NCBI GenBank assembly: GCA_013396915.1
Contig: VWZL01004595.1
Coordinates: forward strand, 186,286-250,285
Direction of reading: 5' to 3'
Length of the DNA stretch: 64,000 bases
From: Stercorarius parasiticus
Taxonomy: Eukaryota > Chordata > Aves > Charadriiformes > Stercorariidae
The stretch's first letter is position 1. Each line of letters starts with the position of its first letter. Positions 1-12,265 of the stretch are shown in pieces. The translations under genes and the position numbers were made by a program. The notes under the pieces were generated by a model. It was not told where the DNA came from and ran no database searches. It worked only from the letters and a program-made list of their open reading frames with translations.

Positions 1-3000
1 GTGTACTAAATAAGAGGTACTATACTGATAACTGCTGTACCCTTTCTTTTATGCTGGCTGTCAGCCATCAGAATTCAATGGAAGGAGAGAAGTAAAGCAA
101 AGCAAGCTTTGCAGAGAGAGAAGAGAAAATATGACTTTGCATTGCAGTGTTATGAGCGTTTACCGGGCAGGGGATGGTCCAGACCCTCTTCTCTACTGTT
201 GAGGCATCTTTGGTTTCTTGATGAACTACAATTGGATTAAAATAGCCAACATAAAACTGGAGGATTTCCACGGTGAGATTCTCCATGAATGAGCTCCTAG
301 TTTGGTGATCTAGGTTAAGCTTTCTCTCAGAGCCAATAAATTTTGTATACTTTGTTTTGCTGTGGTGCAGTGCCCATAGGAGGAACAAGGAGGTTTCTGT
401 GTGTTTCCACACGGATGCCTTGAGTTTTGAGTTGGCTGTTCTCTGAGGGGGTGGGACGTAAGGCTTTGGATTCACCCCCCAGCCAGAGTCAGGAGCTCAG
501 GACTGGCCATCCCTGCTTGTGTCCACCGGTGCTGAGACTTCTACCTGTCCTCATGGGTAGATCCACCATCACCTTCCTGAACTTGCTTCATCCCTCCTGT
601 CTGCAGCTGCTGGGTTTCCTGAAATGTATAGCAAGTTATATCAAATTAGTATCATTGAGACCTGTACACCTCTGTTAAATTTTGTTGAAATTACCTAATA
701 AAAGCAATCGAGGGCTTTTATCAGGCAGCACAATCTTGTCATCTTGTTACCTGAGAAAAAAAGGCTAAACTAAAGGTACATTATGAAGTGAGTATCAGTC
801 TGCCTGTGGCACTTGGATGTCAACAAGAGGAGAAGGGAAGTGGATTTTACATCTTGGTTTAGTTAATATAGCTAAAATCCATTAAGTTTCATTACCAATT
901 TTGGTTTGATGTGATGATTTGACCCTGGCGGTCAAATTCTGTAAACAAAGCAATGCTAGTTTACCTAAATTTCTGTCTGACAGGAGCACTAAATTGTAGC
1001 ATTATGACCTATTATCTAGCATTACTGTTCAGTGTGCTGGTTTGGGGGAAGAATCTCCTTCCAGATATAATTTATTGCTTCTTTGTCTTGCTAAACTCTG
1101 AGTGACATTCAAACTTCAAGAGAGCCAATTATATTGCTTCTCATAATAGACATATCCGCTCGCAGAGCCTTTTAGTAGTACTTAGGATTTCTTGACTGCA
1201 TTTGTCTGCATTTGTCTTTTATCCCTGAAGCTTACTTTCAATGTCACTTCCACTTTGCCGCTGGAGATAATCTCCGGCATCAGACTTCTCCTTTCACTCC
1301 CGTACCCTGGCTCCCTCTACCTTGATTTTCTCGTGGAGTTTGCCAGCGGTGGCGGGGCGTCAGCCGTGGCTGCAGCTGTGGGAGCTGAAGTCGGTGCCGT
1401 TGTAAGAACAGTCGGGAACACGAAGGCGGCTCACACCGTTGCAGCCCCCCTTGCCACAGCCCTTATTAAAACCCCGGTTCACCTGCCCCGTTGCTTACAC
1501 CAGTTGTCATCAGTTGGCTGACTTCAGGCTGGCTGCCTTCGTGTCTTCCTCTCTCATCAGCTGCTTGATAGCTTGCTGATCTGTTTTGTTTGCAGTGTGA
1601 TAGGTTTGAGCATACTGTATTATTTATAAACGTTTGGTAATTTTCTGTGTCAGTGATGTATTCTTTGGGGCTGCTTCAGTCTTTCAAAAACAGGCTTGAC
1701 ACAACGTCTCTTTGTCTCGGCATTAGAGCATTCCCAACTGGTTACCCTATGTACTTGCTTCCGCTTGCTGCAGTTTTAAAGTGTTCTTGAGGGCTTGGGT
1801 TGAGTGATTAATTAAAATTTCATTAGGATGCTTGGTCTAATTCTGATCCAAGTTACAACAGCATGAAAGGGAAGTGGCCGCAGAGGAGTCAGTGGAGCTA
1901 AGCTCCTAAAATATTGGAGAATGAAGGCTGTTGTCTTAGGTTACACTGTCACATTGTAAATCTTACTGAAGAGTTTCCTTACAAAACATAACAATTTGGA
2001 AATAACTTTTTTTTTGTCCTATCACCTTTCCATTGGCTTTGTTACTAAATTGACTCTATTTATAATTAATGTCCCAGAGTTCAGTCTTGAGATATGCTGA
2101 CCTACCTTCAGCTTTTCTCAAACTTGCGTCTCATGTTTTGGACCTGAATCAATAAAGATTACCTGCAGTGTGCTCTGCATTATGTGAGGATTAATATATC
2201 TTCAGAGAGAGGAAGAGAGTACTGTCTCCTAACCCCTAGTTCTGTCCCCTTCGGAAAGATGGGTTGACCTTTTCAGAGCTCAGTGGTTCTGGCACAGAGC
2301 TGCCCTTACAGGTTGCGAAAGAGCTTGCCTTCGGGAAGACCTGCAGAGCAGCTACAACTCAGCCTGTTATCTGCACCAGTCTGTCTTTTTGCTTCTCTCC
2401 ACATTTTCCCTACTGTCTAGGCAGATGCAAATATAATTACAACTTTGGATAGAAATCCCTAAAGTAGCTTTCAGTGAGCTATCATTGCTAGCTATGTTGT
2501 CTAGCCGCAACAGATCTTCTCTTTCATAGGTGCAAGCATAAAATACATTAAGTCCTCCTGAAAAATCAAAGAAACTTGGCCCATATGGCTAGAATTCACC
2601 CACTTCTTTACATTCTTGTGTGTATGTAAGAGAAAGAAAATACTCTTGTGCAGACTGAAAAACAAGCTTTGTAGATGTGAAAGGTTAGAGTCAGGTTTGT
2701 GTAAATCCTTCCTGTTGGTCCACTGTGTATGTGGTATTACAACGAATAGCTAACTGCCTTGGTGTTTTTATAGTATTAGTAGATAATATTGCTTGCTTAT
2801 ATGCTGTTCAAATCCATCTTAGCAAAGATTTATATTTATAGGAAAACAGACATGGAAAGTTGTGTTCCCGAATCGGGGGATGGACTTTTGGTCACTTCTC
2901 TTGATAGTCCAGTCTTTAGTAGAAAAAGACATTGAAGGGACACAAAGATATTGTACGCTAAAAGCTGATACTGCCAAAAGAAGGCATTCACCTCCTAATT

Positions 3001-6000
3001 TTGCTGTTACAAGTATACATGTGAAGATATATTAATGGCATTTTTCATGACCTTTTAATTTTTGTCTATAAAAGGAATAGCTAAGCCTCTTCAGAAGAAG
3101 CAGATTTCTGTAATATTACTTTTTGAGGACAGAATAAATTGAGTTATTCCTCAGCTTAACTAAACAAGCAAAGAGTGCATTAGGAATAAGGAGAACAAAA
3201 GATACTCAAGAATTATCTCATAGGACCAGATGGGTAAGCAGAAGTGTAGATCTCAGATAAACTTGTGCTGAGAAAATACCATCTCATTCGCAAACAGGCA
3301 CTGAACAGGGTGCCTGTGAAACTACTGAGAAAAGATGTGCTTGATCCCCAAAATTAAGTGATGGCTTCTAGTTGACAGCAGCTTTGATTACTCCTTGGAG
3401 CTACCCAAGCGAAGGAGAAACTGGTGCAGTTGTCAGCCTGATCGCTGATGAGCTGGACCCATCATGTTCTGACAGGTGTATCAGGTACAGATGCTTGTAA
3501 AATTTTCTTAATAGGAGAGGCAGACAGGTCTATCTGATCCATCATCTGCCTCGTGTGTGGAGGGGCCACCATCACCATTGCTTCTCCTTGCTCTCCTCCC
3601 ATCCCTGTTCAGCAGAGAAGCCTAATACATTCCCCGCAAGACCTATACAGGTTGTAGCCTCGGAGCTCTGTTATTGCATTCATTACGTGTATGCGTATAC
3701 AGATATGTTCATATTTCTCTTGTCTGAATTCCCCACTTCTTACCCAAAGAGGAGCAATGGTTATAGCTGTTCTGCCCCACTCTGCCCCATTTTACATGCT
3801 TCCCAGGTTATCTAAAGAGCAGCAGCATCCAGGCTCTTGTATTGCCTTAATACCCACTCAGGAGCCTTCAGCTTTTGTATCATCTCCTCTTCCTCTGGCA
3901 GCTGTGGATTTCCTTCCATTTTTCCATTGCCCGCAGATGTGGACACTGTTGCCTGGACCTCTCACAACTGGGATCACAGTCATTGGGTGTGAAGAAGTTG
4001 CTCTAGCAGTAAGCCTACTCTCTGTAATAGATGGCTTCCAGCTGTAGATAGTCCTTCTCTGGGGGCTTTAGTTGGTAGCCAGAGATGTCACCATGTGGTT
4101 GCGAAGCATCAGAAAAAAAGCATAAACTTACATTCAGCATTTAATGGGAGAGACACCACATCTGGTAAAATCTGTACCTGACCTCAACATGAAAGGAGGA
4201 ATTTATCAGATAGAACTGGCTTCTAAGAGTTGTGCCCACGTGCCAAATTTAAACACACAATTATTATCTATCCTTATTTTAAAGTCATTAGTTAGATTAA
4301 GGCTGATTGTGAAAACAGTTCATTATGGAATAGTTACTTCAGTTTAGGGGCGCCCAAAATGAAACAGTGAACAGAGATCTGATTTCAGAAGACTGTTCTT
4401 CAGTCTTCTAAAAACCTGACTTCTTTAAGGTACCTCCATTTGTAGCAACCCAAGTTACAACATCTGAAAATTAGAAGTAGTTATTGAAATATGGCTTTGT
4501 CCCTTATCCCTAAGAGCATAATAACTCAAATCGTCCTGCTGAGCCTTCACTTCAATTCCCTGCAGTTCCTTCAGGTGCGGATATGTCTGCTTGGCAAGCT
4601 GGCTCAGAGGGAGACATTGCCTGCATGCTGATGCACTGCTGACGTTCAAGGCTGTGGTCTTTTCTAGTTTACAGCAATAATTTGACCTAGATGTTTGTGT
4701 GAACCTTGCATGGACGTGGAAGAGAATGGAGCCCTGTGCAGCTCGTCTTGGCTTTTGGCTCCAATTTGTGAAAATAGTAACCTCGTCAGCACATCTAGTC
4801 TTACTCCTATGCTAAAAAACATGATGAGATTTGACAAAATGGCGCAGGTATCTGATCATTTATCTCTTTGCCAAGTAGCCAGTGTGTTGATACGGCAGAG
4901 GCAAAACTCAAATTAAAGTTTAGCTTGTACAAGTCCAGTACATTGTTGAGGATCTTCTTTCTCAGAGATGTTTCAGGGAAAGGAATTATTATTTGTCTCT
5001 TATGGGTTCAGCATCTACTTGACCTTTTCTCAATTCAGTAAAGCAGGTCTTCAATATCAGGCTGTTCACATGTGAAACTGTTCTCCTAAGTGCCAGTTTA
5101 AAAAATGGTGATGGCTAAAATACTGCTTGCAAATCAAGCATTGACCATTTGTGTAAGCAAGAAATAAATGTTCCAGAAATATGTTTCTCAGTTGTTGCTG
5201 GAAGAGAGACAGATTTTGTCCAGTTTCCTAAGTCATGTCTGTAAATGAATCTTACATTTGGTCATTTGGAGAGGATAGGAAATACATGGTCATGTTTTAT
5301 TTCCATTTAATATAGCACATATCCTTTGGAAAGATGCCATCCCACACTACATGCCCTGCACTCCATGTGCATGCACAGATGCAGGCACTGTGCAGTGAGG
5401 TGCAGTCACCAAACTCCTAAGCTATAGTTGTTGGAGGAGGAGAAATTTTGGCTATTGATTTCACAGGCACAGAGAGGAGGTCAGCTGTTAAGTGTTTCAG
5501 CTTTACTTGTAAATTGTTTTATTATCCTGTTGTCTTTGTAATGCCTGAACAATCATCATTGCTGCAAAACGATGCTATTCCTGGATCCTGGGTTGACAAC
5601 AGAAACAGGAGAAGTGGAGGAGAGGATATGCTTGGAAAGTTGGTAAGAGGGAAGTAACTTCGAGTTGTTCTTCTTGAAATATTTACCGCCTTTCACAGAT
5701 TTTTTTATGGGCTTCAGGAGAGATTTGAATGAGGTGTTAAGTTGAAAACTGAACTGAGAGGCTGTTTCTTATGTAGGGGAAGATGGTATAAAGGAATGAA
5801 CTGTTTGACAGCTGGACTTTGGCTTGTGATGGATATTTTTTACAGGAGAGTGAGAACCCCTCCTCCTTTGCCGGCTGCTCAAAATACAGGTCGGGGTGAG
5901 CAGGGGGTCACTGCTCACTTCTCCGTCCCCGTGCTAAGAGCAGGTGGATGGGGACCGTGTGGGCAGCTTCTCCTGCTGCCTCCGTACTCGCCAGGGAGCT

Positions 6001-8792
6001 GGGGCAGAGGGAGCCATGCTGGGCTGTGTTACTGGCAGGGGTCCAGGGTGGGTGACTGCCTCGGGGATGCCACAGGGAAGCGTGGGGTAAGTGGGACTCA
6101 GGGGTATGTGCCTGAGCCATGGTGACTCCTGGAGCTCCTCTCCTTGGCATGATGGCTGTGTTCAAGTCCTTACTCAGGGCTTGGTTTACAGGCACTATCC
6201 AGCCTATAAAAAGCAATTAAAACATAGCAAGTAGTCCCCCCAGCAACCCTTGTAGGCTTGCAGAAAGAACTCTGCAAATAAATTACTGCTCCTCAACATC
6301 AGCTTGTATCCACCTCATAAACCCATTCCTGAGCTTGGCACAGGGAAAGAAGTAAAATAGCATTCCACCAAAGACTAGAGTTTGGTGTTGTGTTTGTGGG
6401 TTGTTTTTTTTTACTCTAAAAGTTCAGTTATTTTTACCTAACGAACAACATTATTACCCCTATAACTCCCTGTGTGTTGGCACTAGGGCTCTGCGTCGCT
6501 GGTGTCTGACAGCTTGCTAATAATGCAGCGTGGTACGAGCACGTTCCCGTGCCAGCAGCGATTACTGCGAGCAGGCGGCAGCGTGATGACAGCCTTGAGA
6601 AGCGGCAAGCACAATCTGAGAGGTGACATCGGAGGGAATTTCCCAATTATTTCTGCTTTGTTATGCTTAGGGTGATGGGAAGGTCACAAGGCAAGCCCGC
6701 TCCTGCCCGAAAGCTGCAGGTCACCTTTTTCAGGCTTCTCAAAATAGTCCCTTTATAATTAGGGGATGTGATTTGATTTTATTATAGATTTTTAAAAGAT
6801 AATAAGCTATTGACAGCTGAGGTTGCAGGCTGAATTTAGCCATAATCACAACCACAGATGCTTGTGTTTTCACACAAGTAACTGTACTCATTAAGTCTTC
6901 CTGTATAAACAGTTAAACCTCGGGACTAAATTGCCAAAAGAAATTAAGACTTATGAACAGTCTGCTGCTGCCCAGGGACTTACCAAATATATCTGAATGG
7001 GCAAGGGGAAAGAGGGAAGAAGGGCAAGGAGCGGTAAGGACAGCTTTTTGTGGCGGTTCTACTGTCCATGAAGGTTGGGATTCATCTTATTTAATGTCAC
7101 CGTTTCAAAGTTAAGGATCTGTGCTAAGGCAGACCTGTAGGCAGTGGAGAGGGAGCAGCAGTCCAGGCTGCCGAGCAGCCCCTCCTGTGGCTCTTACAGT
7201 GGGAACCCGGATTACAGGCTTAGACAGGACACCCAGGTTTACTTCTCCAAAACTAGACAAGATGACTTTCATCCTGTATGGTGTTTGGCGTTGTATCAGT
7301 TGAAATATTAATCCTATTCCTGTGACAGCACGATGCTGCCATGGTGTAGCTGTCATAAAATTACTGGAAAGGTGGGGTTTTTTTCCCCTGTTAGAAGATG
7401 TTTCAATATAGAGCTATCACACAACTTCATTTAAGGCTGTATGTTTTGGTGGTATCATTCCTGTGGAAGGGGCAGTGTGGAGCAAGAACAGACACACAGT
7501 ACCTTCTGTGGTTGATGGCATCTTTCAGACCCCTGTCCAAAGCCAACCCTTTGCCTCTTCCATTGGGGTAGCCGGGCAGGCAAGAAGTGAGCAGTTCCCA
7601 CTCAGGAGCTGGTATCGTATCGAGAAGGGCAGGAAAACAGATGTATTTGCTTGCAGCCCTGAGCACCCACTCATTCAAGGGCTAGTTAGGGTCTAACTCA
7701 GCTCCTTAGTCCTTCTAAATTGGACATATTGCACAGTCAGGGGATGATAGTACTACAGAAACCGAATATCTATCAGCCAAGAAACCCGTTCTACAAGGAG
7801 GATCTTCAGTTGGTGACATGCCACAAAGTTACATATCACTGTGTAAAGCACAGGAGAGCCTGAGTTCTTTAATATTTTTTTTTCCCATTAAAAAATGCCA
7901 TATACAAGTCTGATTTTTTTTGGTGAAAAATTAAAATTAAAAATACTTTTGGTCTTTGGTCTTTTGAGAATAGCAGTCCTGATGCCTTTTCTACAGCTCC
8001 CAGTCCCCTGGGCTGGGCAACCCACTCAGACAGCTTCCTCTGAGCAACAGTTTTTGTCCCGTTGGGATTCTGGGATACGAGGGCTGTGGGAACTTGGACT
8101 GCATCAAGGCACGAAGAGAGACTATTAGACAGCACAGAGGGATCCTCAAATCCAAACTCCTAATTTTAGAGAAAAAATATGGAAATTAAAAACACTGTAG
8201 TGAAGAGGTGTGGGTTTTTTCACAGAAAACCACAACTGTTGGAAAGCTGAGATTCAGTGAGAAAAGCACTTCATTTGATGCCCAATTTTGTCAAAAACAC
8301 TTGGGAGGGAGGCTATCACTGGTGCTGAGCAGTGTAGGAAGGTATTAATTAGCACATTTTGATGTCAGGTAGGGTCTGGAAAACAGGCCATATAAGACAA
8401 AAATGAAATTAAGGTCAGTGAAAGTAGGAACCTAAATTGTTCTTCAGTGATTTGTCCCCATCATCATGTTGCAGGAACATGCAGGCAAAGTAACATTTCA
8501 TTTTTCTCCCTCAAACTGGGAGAAAAGCACTCCAGACATGGGCATAGAGTGCTAAAAGAGAAGCCCTGGGATACCTGAGGCATCCGCAGGACCTGCAGAA
8601 GAGCCACGTCTCTCCAGTGCAACAGCTGGTGGCCAGGAGAAGTATCAAAGCCCTGGATGCTAATGTGTAGGCAACTGAGTTGAACATGTACTGATGAGCT
8701 GCCTACCTCGCATGCAGACACCTAAATTTAGGTGTTTTATTCTCAAGATGAGTCCCATCTGATGTTTCACATTTAGAGAATTACTGATTTTT

Positions 8793-8830
8793 CAATTACA
8801 TTGAATTACATTGAATTACATTGAATTACA
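8793..8830. repeat. Short tandem repeat, 10-bp unit
   Basis: The unit TTGAATTACA occurs in nearly four perfect head-to-tail copies. Confidence 0.93.
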
Positions 8831-9079
8831 GCTGCATTTCCATTCCTATCTTCATCCCTAAGGAAAAAACACCTCCAAATGGAAATTTTGCATATTTCTG
8901 GAAAGCCGTTCAGTATATGTGTCAGTTTTGTGAAGCATTTTCCATGACGTGCCCTTTGTTTATCCTAATGTTGCATGACCCACTAGAACATTTGGGAAAA
9001 TAGAAGATGATTGGAAATGAAGAGTCCGTGTGTCTAGTTGGTGTCTGTGCTGTTGCGGTATTTGTAGACAGCTCTTCGG

Positions 9080-9165
9080 TCTTTCCTGGCTCATGTATGT
9101 CTATGTGTTTGACCTTAAGCAAGTCTCTGAGCTCCTCTGTGCCTCAGTTCCCTGACTGTCCCAAC
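9080..9165 (+). repeat. MIR/CORE-SINE-like relic
   Basis: The segment around TGTTTGACCTTAAGCAAGTC and CTCTGTGCCTCAGTTCCC follows the MIR core pattern (gtgaccttgggcaagtcac...ctgtgcctcagtttccc) with about 80 percent identity by eye. The ends cannot be fixed. Relics of this kind are ancient tRNA-derived SINEs shared across amniotes. Confidence 0.7.
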
Positions 9166-9539
9166 AGCAGCGTTCACGACTGTCTGCATTGGCAGCCCAT
9201 TTTTTTATTAAACCTCATTTTTTTCTAGGCAAGGAATTTCTTGCAGTTTCCCATGAGATTGTTCTAGTATTATTCAGGGAAAAGAGATAAAGAGACTGGG
9301 AGTACGAAGCTAAGCAAAATGTGTATCCATTATCACATTGATGGGTTCAGCAGCCTCTTGGCAAATCCAGTCTCAGCGGAAAGCGCAATCTGGTTTTCTG
9401 TGGAGTTAAGTTTAACCCATGGAGGATGCTTATGGGAGAGGGGGGTGGTTTGCTGAGGTTGTTTCTTCTCTCTTTGTCAAGTTAGGTACAGTGCAGGGCC
9501 CAGTTTCTCCTGGGACGAGTTGACAAACGCTCCGTCCAA

Positions 9540-9830
9540 AGTAATCTTGATGTGTATCCAAGTCTCTCTCCAAGTGAGGCCAAGCGCTTTGGCAGGTCCC
9601 TGTTGCAGCGAGGTGCTGGAGGGTTGGCAGCCGCGGCCCTGCTGAACGGGCCAGCACGGGGCCAGCACTGATTAACCATGCAAACAACAGCCTCGAGGAG
9701 CGACGCTTGAGCAAACAGGGGTGATGTCAGCCCTAGCAACAGATGGCAAAGCCCCTTCTCCCGCGCTCCCCAGGCTGCTCGAGCCCTCGGTGCTGGTGAA
9801 TAAAGAACAATAAGTGTAGTACAGGGTTAA
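9540..9830 (+). promoter_or_regulatory. Candidate intronic enhancer: CpG-rich patch with RFX X-box-like site
   Basis: This patch is clearly richer in CpG than its surroundings, with about 13 CpG between 9585 and 9790. It contains CCCTAGCAACAGATG at 9731-9745, the form of the X1 box bound by RFX factors in the well-studied MHC class II DRA promoter. CAGATGG within it is also a proneural bHLH E-box. TGATGTCA, a CRE-like site, lies just upstream at about 9722. AGAACAATAAG downstream resembles a SOX site. The clustering is suggestive; function is inferred only. Confidence 0.35.
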
Positions 9831-10167
9831 ACCGCCACTTTTATCAGCGGTTTTGTGCTGCCTTAGCTCTTTCACAGCAAAATGACAGTGGCTGAATTGA
9901 TTTTTTTGTGTGTGTGTGTTTTGTTTTGCTGTCCAGACGCAAGCGAAAAGTGGCCACAAGCAACTTTTTAGCTCTTGGGGCCTCCTGCTAAAAGGGGCAT
10001 AATAAACATCCTTCCTGCAAATGTGGCAAAAGCAATTGAAGGTGGAGCTGTTTTATAGAGGTTTCTGATGGTGTTGCAAATTGTTATGGGTCAGTTGCTA
10101 TTTCTAACATAAGCCTCAGCTGCTCAGGGTGGCTGGAAATGTCTGTGTTAATTACCATTAGGCTGAG

Positions 10168-10372
10168 GTCTAGTCTGTAGACACAAGTTGTATTGCTTTA
10201 ACTACACTGGTATCATTAAAGCGGTACAAATACCCTGAAGTGAATGCAGTTACAGCGGTATAAATGAGCTTGTTTATCTCATAATCTATGCTAGTATAAT
10301 GCACCTTTATACCCACATAATTGCACTCACTGGGGGCTGTGCCAGTGTAAATGTTTTGGTACAAAAATCAAT
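10168..10372. mobile_element. Palindromic MITE-like DNA transposon relic
   Basis: The two halves are imperfect reverse complements. ACACTGGTATCATTAAAGCG, then GTGAATGCAGTTACAG and GGTATAAATGAGCTT on the left, correspond to the complement of the right half (TTTACACTGGCACAG, GTGAGTGCAATTATG, GGTATAAAGGTGCATT). The repeated 'ggtata/tataccagtata' theme and the opening GTCTGTAGACACAAG ('gtctacac...') are like the short palindromic non-autonomous elements scattered in amniote genomes. There is no coding capacity. I cannot assign a named family. Confidence 0.6.
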
Positions 10373-11316
10373 AACTGGCATAGTTGGAGGCAGGAGGCTG
10401 TCTGGGGTCCGGCAGGCTGGGAGTGCAGCGCTGCAGCAGCAGCTTCCAGACTGAAGGCTCAGCTATTTTTGTTTTTAACCTATCATTCTTGTCTTGACCT
10501 AGAAATAAAAATTGAATGGAAAGTTGAATTTATCTCAGCGGCAGAAATAGGGGTCACAGGTGCTATCTCTCTCCTTGAACTCCAGCGGCCAGAGGATGAG
10601 GGAACCGTATGAGCCACGGGACAGGAGACGTCCCTCCTTGCACAGAGACACGGAAAAGAGCCAGCCAGCAGAGGATCCCAGAGAAATATCAATGGCGGGA
10701 AAGAGAAGGATGTAGCCTAAAATAAAGGATTCTGAGCTGCTTCACAGCTTTCTGGGGCTGCTGTAATTTATGCCATAAGGCCACGCTGACAGCCCCAAAT
10801 CCAGGAGGACAGGGGGTGGGAGACAGTCCGTTCTGCCTCCCGCATCTGTCTGCTGGATGACACAAAGGGTGGGATTCCCCTTATCAAACTCAGTACTCAT
10901 CTGCACCTGAGCTAGTTTTGTAAACTGCCTTTATAGTGACCGGAGAGAGGTAGACACCCCTAAACTGCATTTTATCTCCTCTTAGCTTGGATATCTAAAA
11001 TAAAGCATGTAAATAATGCTTAAGAAGTGCCTGCTTCTCTCCTTTGACTGTACAAGGGGGTCTGTCAGCCAGGTACGATGCAGGTGAGCACAGTGAGTCT
11101 TACCTGTACTGGTTAACCAGGGTCCTGTTCTGCTCTGTGGCACCTGCGCTAACCCTTGGCTTTGAGAGGCGTTTTGGTGGTCTGCCTGGGGGAATACTTA
11201 TCGATGCTTGGAAAAAATCCATGTACTACAAATGCATTTAATCTTACTTCTTTGTCTTCCTTCCTTTGACTGACAAAGCAAAATTATTTTCGAGCGTAGG
11301 GTGTCTTCGTGAACTT

Positions 11317-11363
11317 TTAATGAACTGTTGTTCATTTCACTTTTTAATGAACTATTGTTCATT
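11317..11363. repeat. Two tandem short hairpins
   Basis: TTAATGAACTGTTGTTCATT and TTAATGAACTATTGTTCATT lie 27 bp apart. Each is a perfect 7-bp palindrome (AATGAAC/GTTCATT) with a 4-base loop. Confidence 0.85.
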
Positions 11364-12179
11364 ATTTTGTTACTTTGCGCTGTTGCTGCCTCAATTCATT
11401 TCTGCCTGCTCGTACAAGTATTGCCTCTGGAAGAGAAAGGGCTGCTGTAGCTCTCTGTGCATCCCTGGTTTTGCACCACCATCACCACTCTGTGCAGTAG
11501 CTACCAGGATCGTCCAGCTGCTCCAGCAGCGCGCTTGATTCTGTGCTGCTGTCACCAGATATGACGGTCTCTTTGAAAATTGTGTTTTGTTGTTCGTGTG
11601 ATTAGATCTGTGTCTACCCTGGCACTGATGGAGCCCTGTCCCAGCTGCCGAGGAGTCTCCAGTCTCTGCTGCCAGTTCCATCATGTTTCCATGATACCCC
11701 ACCACACTTTCTCCAAGCTCATTCCAGTGTGCAGGGAGTAGATTTGGGCTTTAAAACAGCTGACGGTGATTTCCCCCATCTTAAAATGTTTTAAATACCT
11801 AATCCATTTGCCCGTTTATCTCTGGGTTGTTTTACTTTCACCAAGCACATCGCCAGTACCTACAGCAGGTAGAACCCTTTTAGATCCTGCAGGACCAGTT
11901 TCTAGACTAGGGCTGTGCTGTTGCTGTAAAAACAATACTGCTAGCAAAACGAGTAAGTTGGGTGAGTGTGAATGCCTAATTGATTCATCAAGGATTATAC
12001 AGCACAAACACTTAAAAGCATCATCACAGAATCCTGCTGTGAAATGCCACTCACCCTTCTGCCACATGAAGCCCAAGGAGCAAACACTCCTCATACCGGG
12101 TCAGCCTCAAAACCCCAGAAACTCACATTCCCCTTGCCTCAAGACTTTCTGTCATGTATTTGTACATTATTTTTACCCA

Positions 12180-12265
12180 TATTTATCTCATTTTATCCCA
12201 AGAAGGAGTCTCAAAATTGCTTACATTCTTAAAACAGAAACCAGAGAGACTGAAGATAACACGGT
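12180..12265 (-). repeat. Possible fragment of a MIR/CORE-SINE-like element
   Basis: TTTTATCCCAAGAAGGAGTC, TCAAAATTGCTTACATTC and AACAGAAACCAGAGAGACTG resemble the 'atcccaaagcgctttacat...gaaactgagg' part of amniote SINE relics. The match is short and weak, so this could be coincidence. Confidence 0.3.

Noticed and set aside
5870..6216. GC-rich patch with overlapping open frames on both strands
   Set aside because: Few CpG, no splice pair in frame and no recognisable protein. It looks like an ordinary GC-rich intronic patch.
11321..11336. Steroid receptor element suggested by GAAC...GTTC
   Set aside because: The half-sites have the wrong spacing (four bases between GAAC and GTTC rather than five) and lack the flanking consensus bases.
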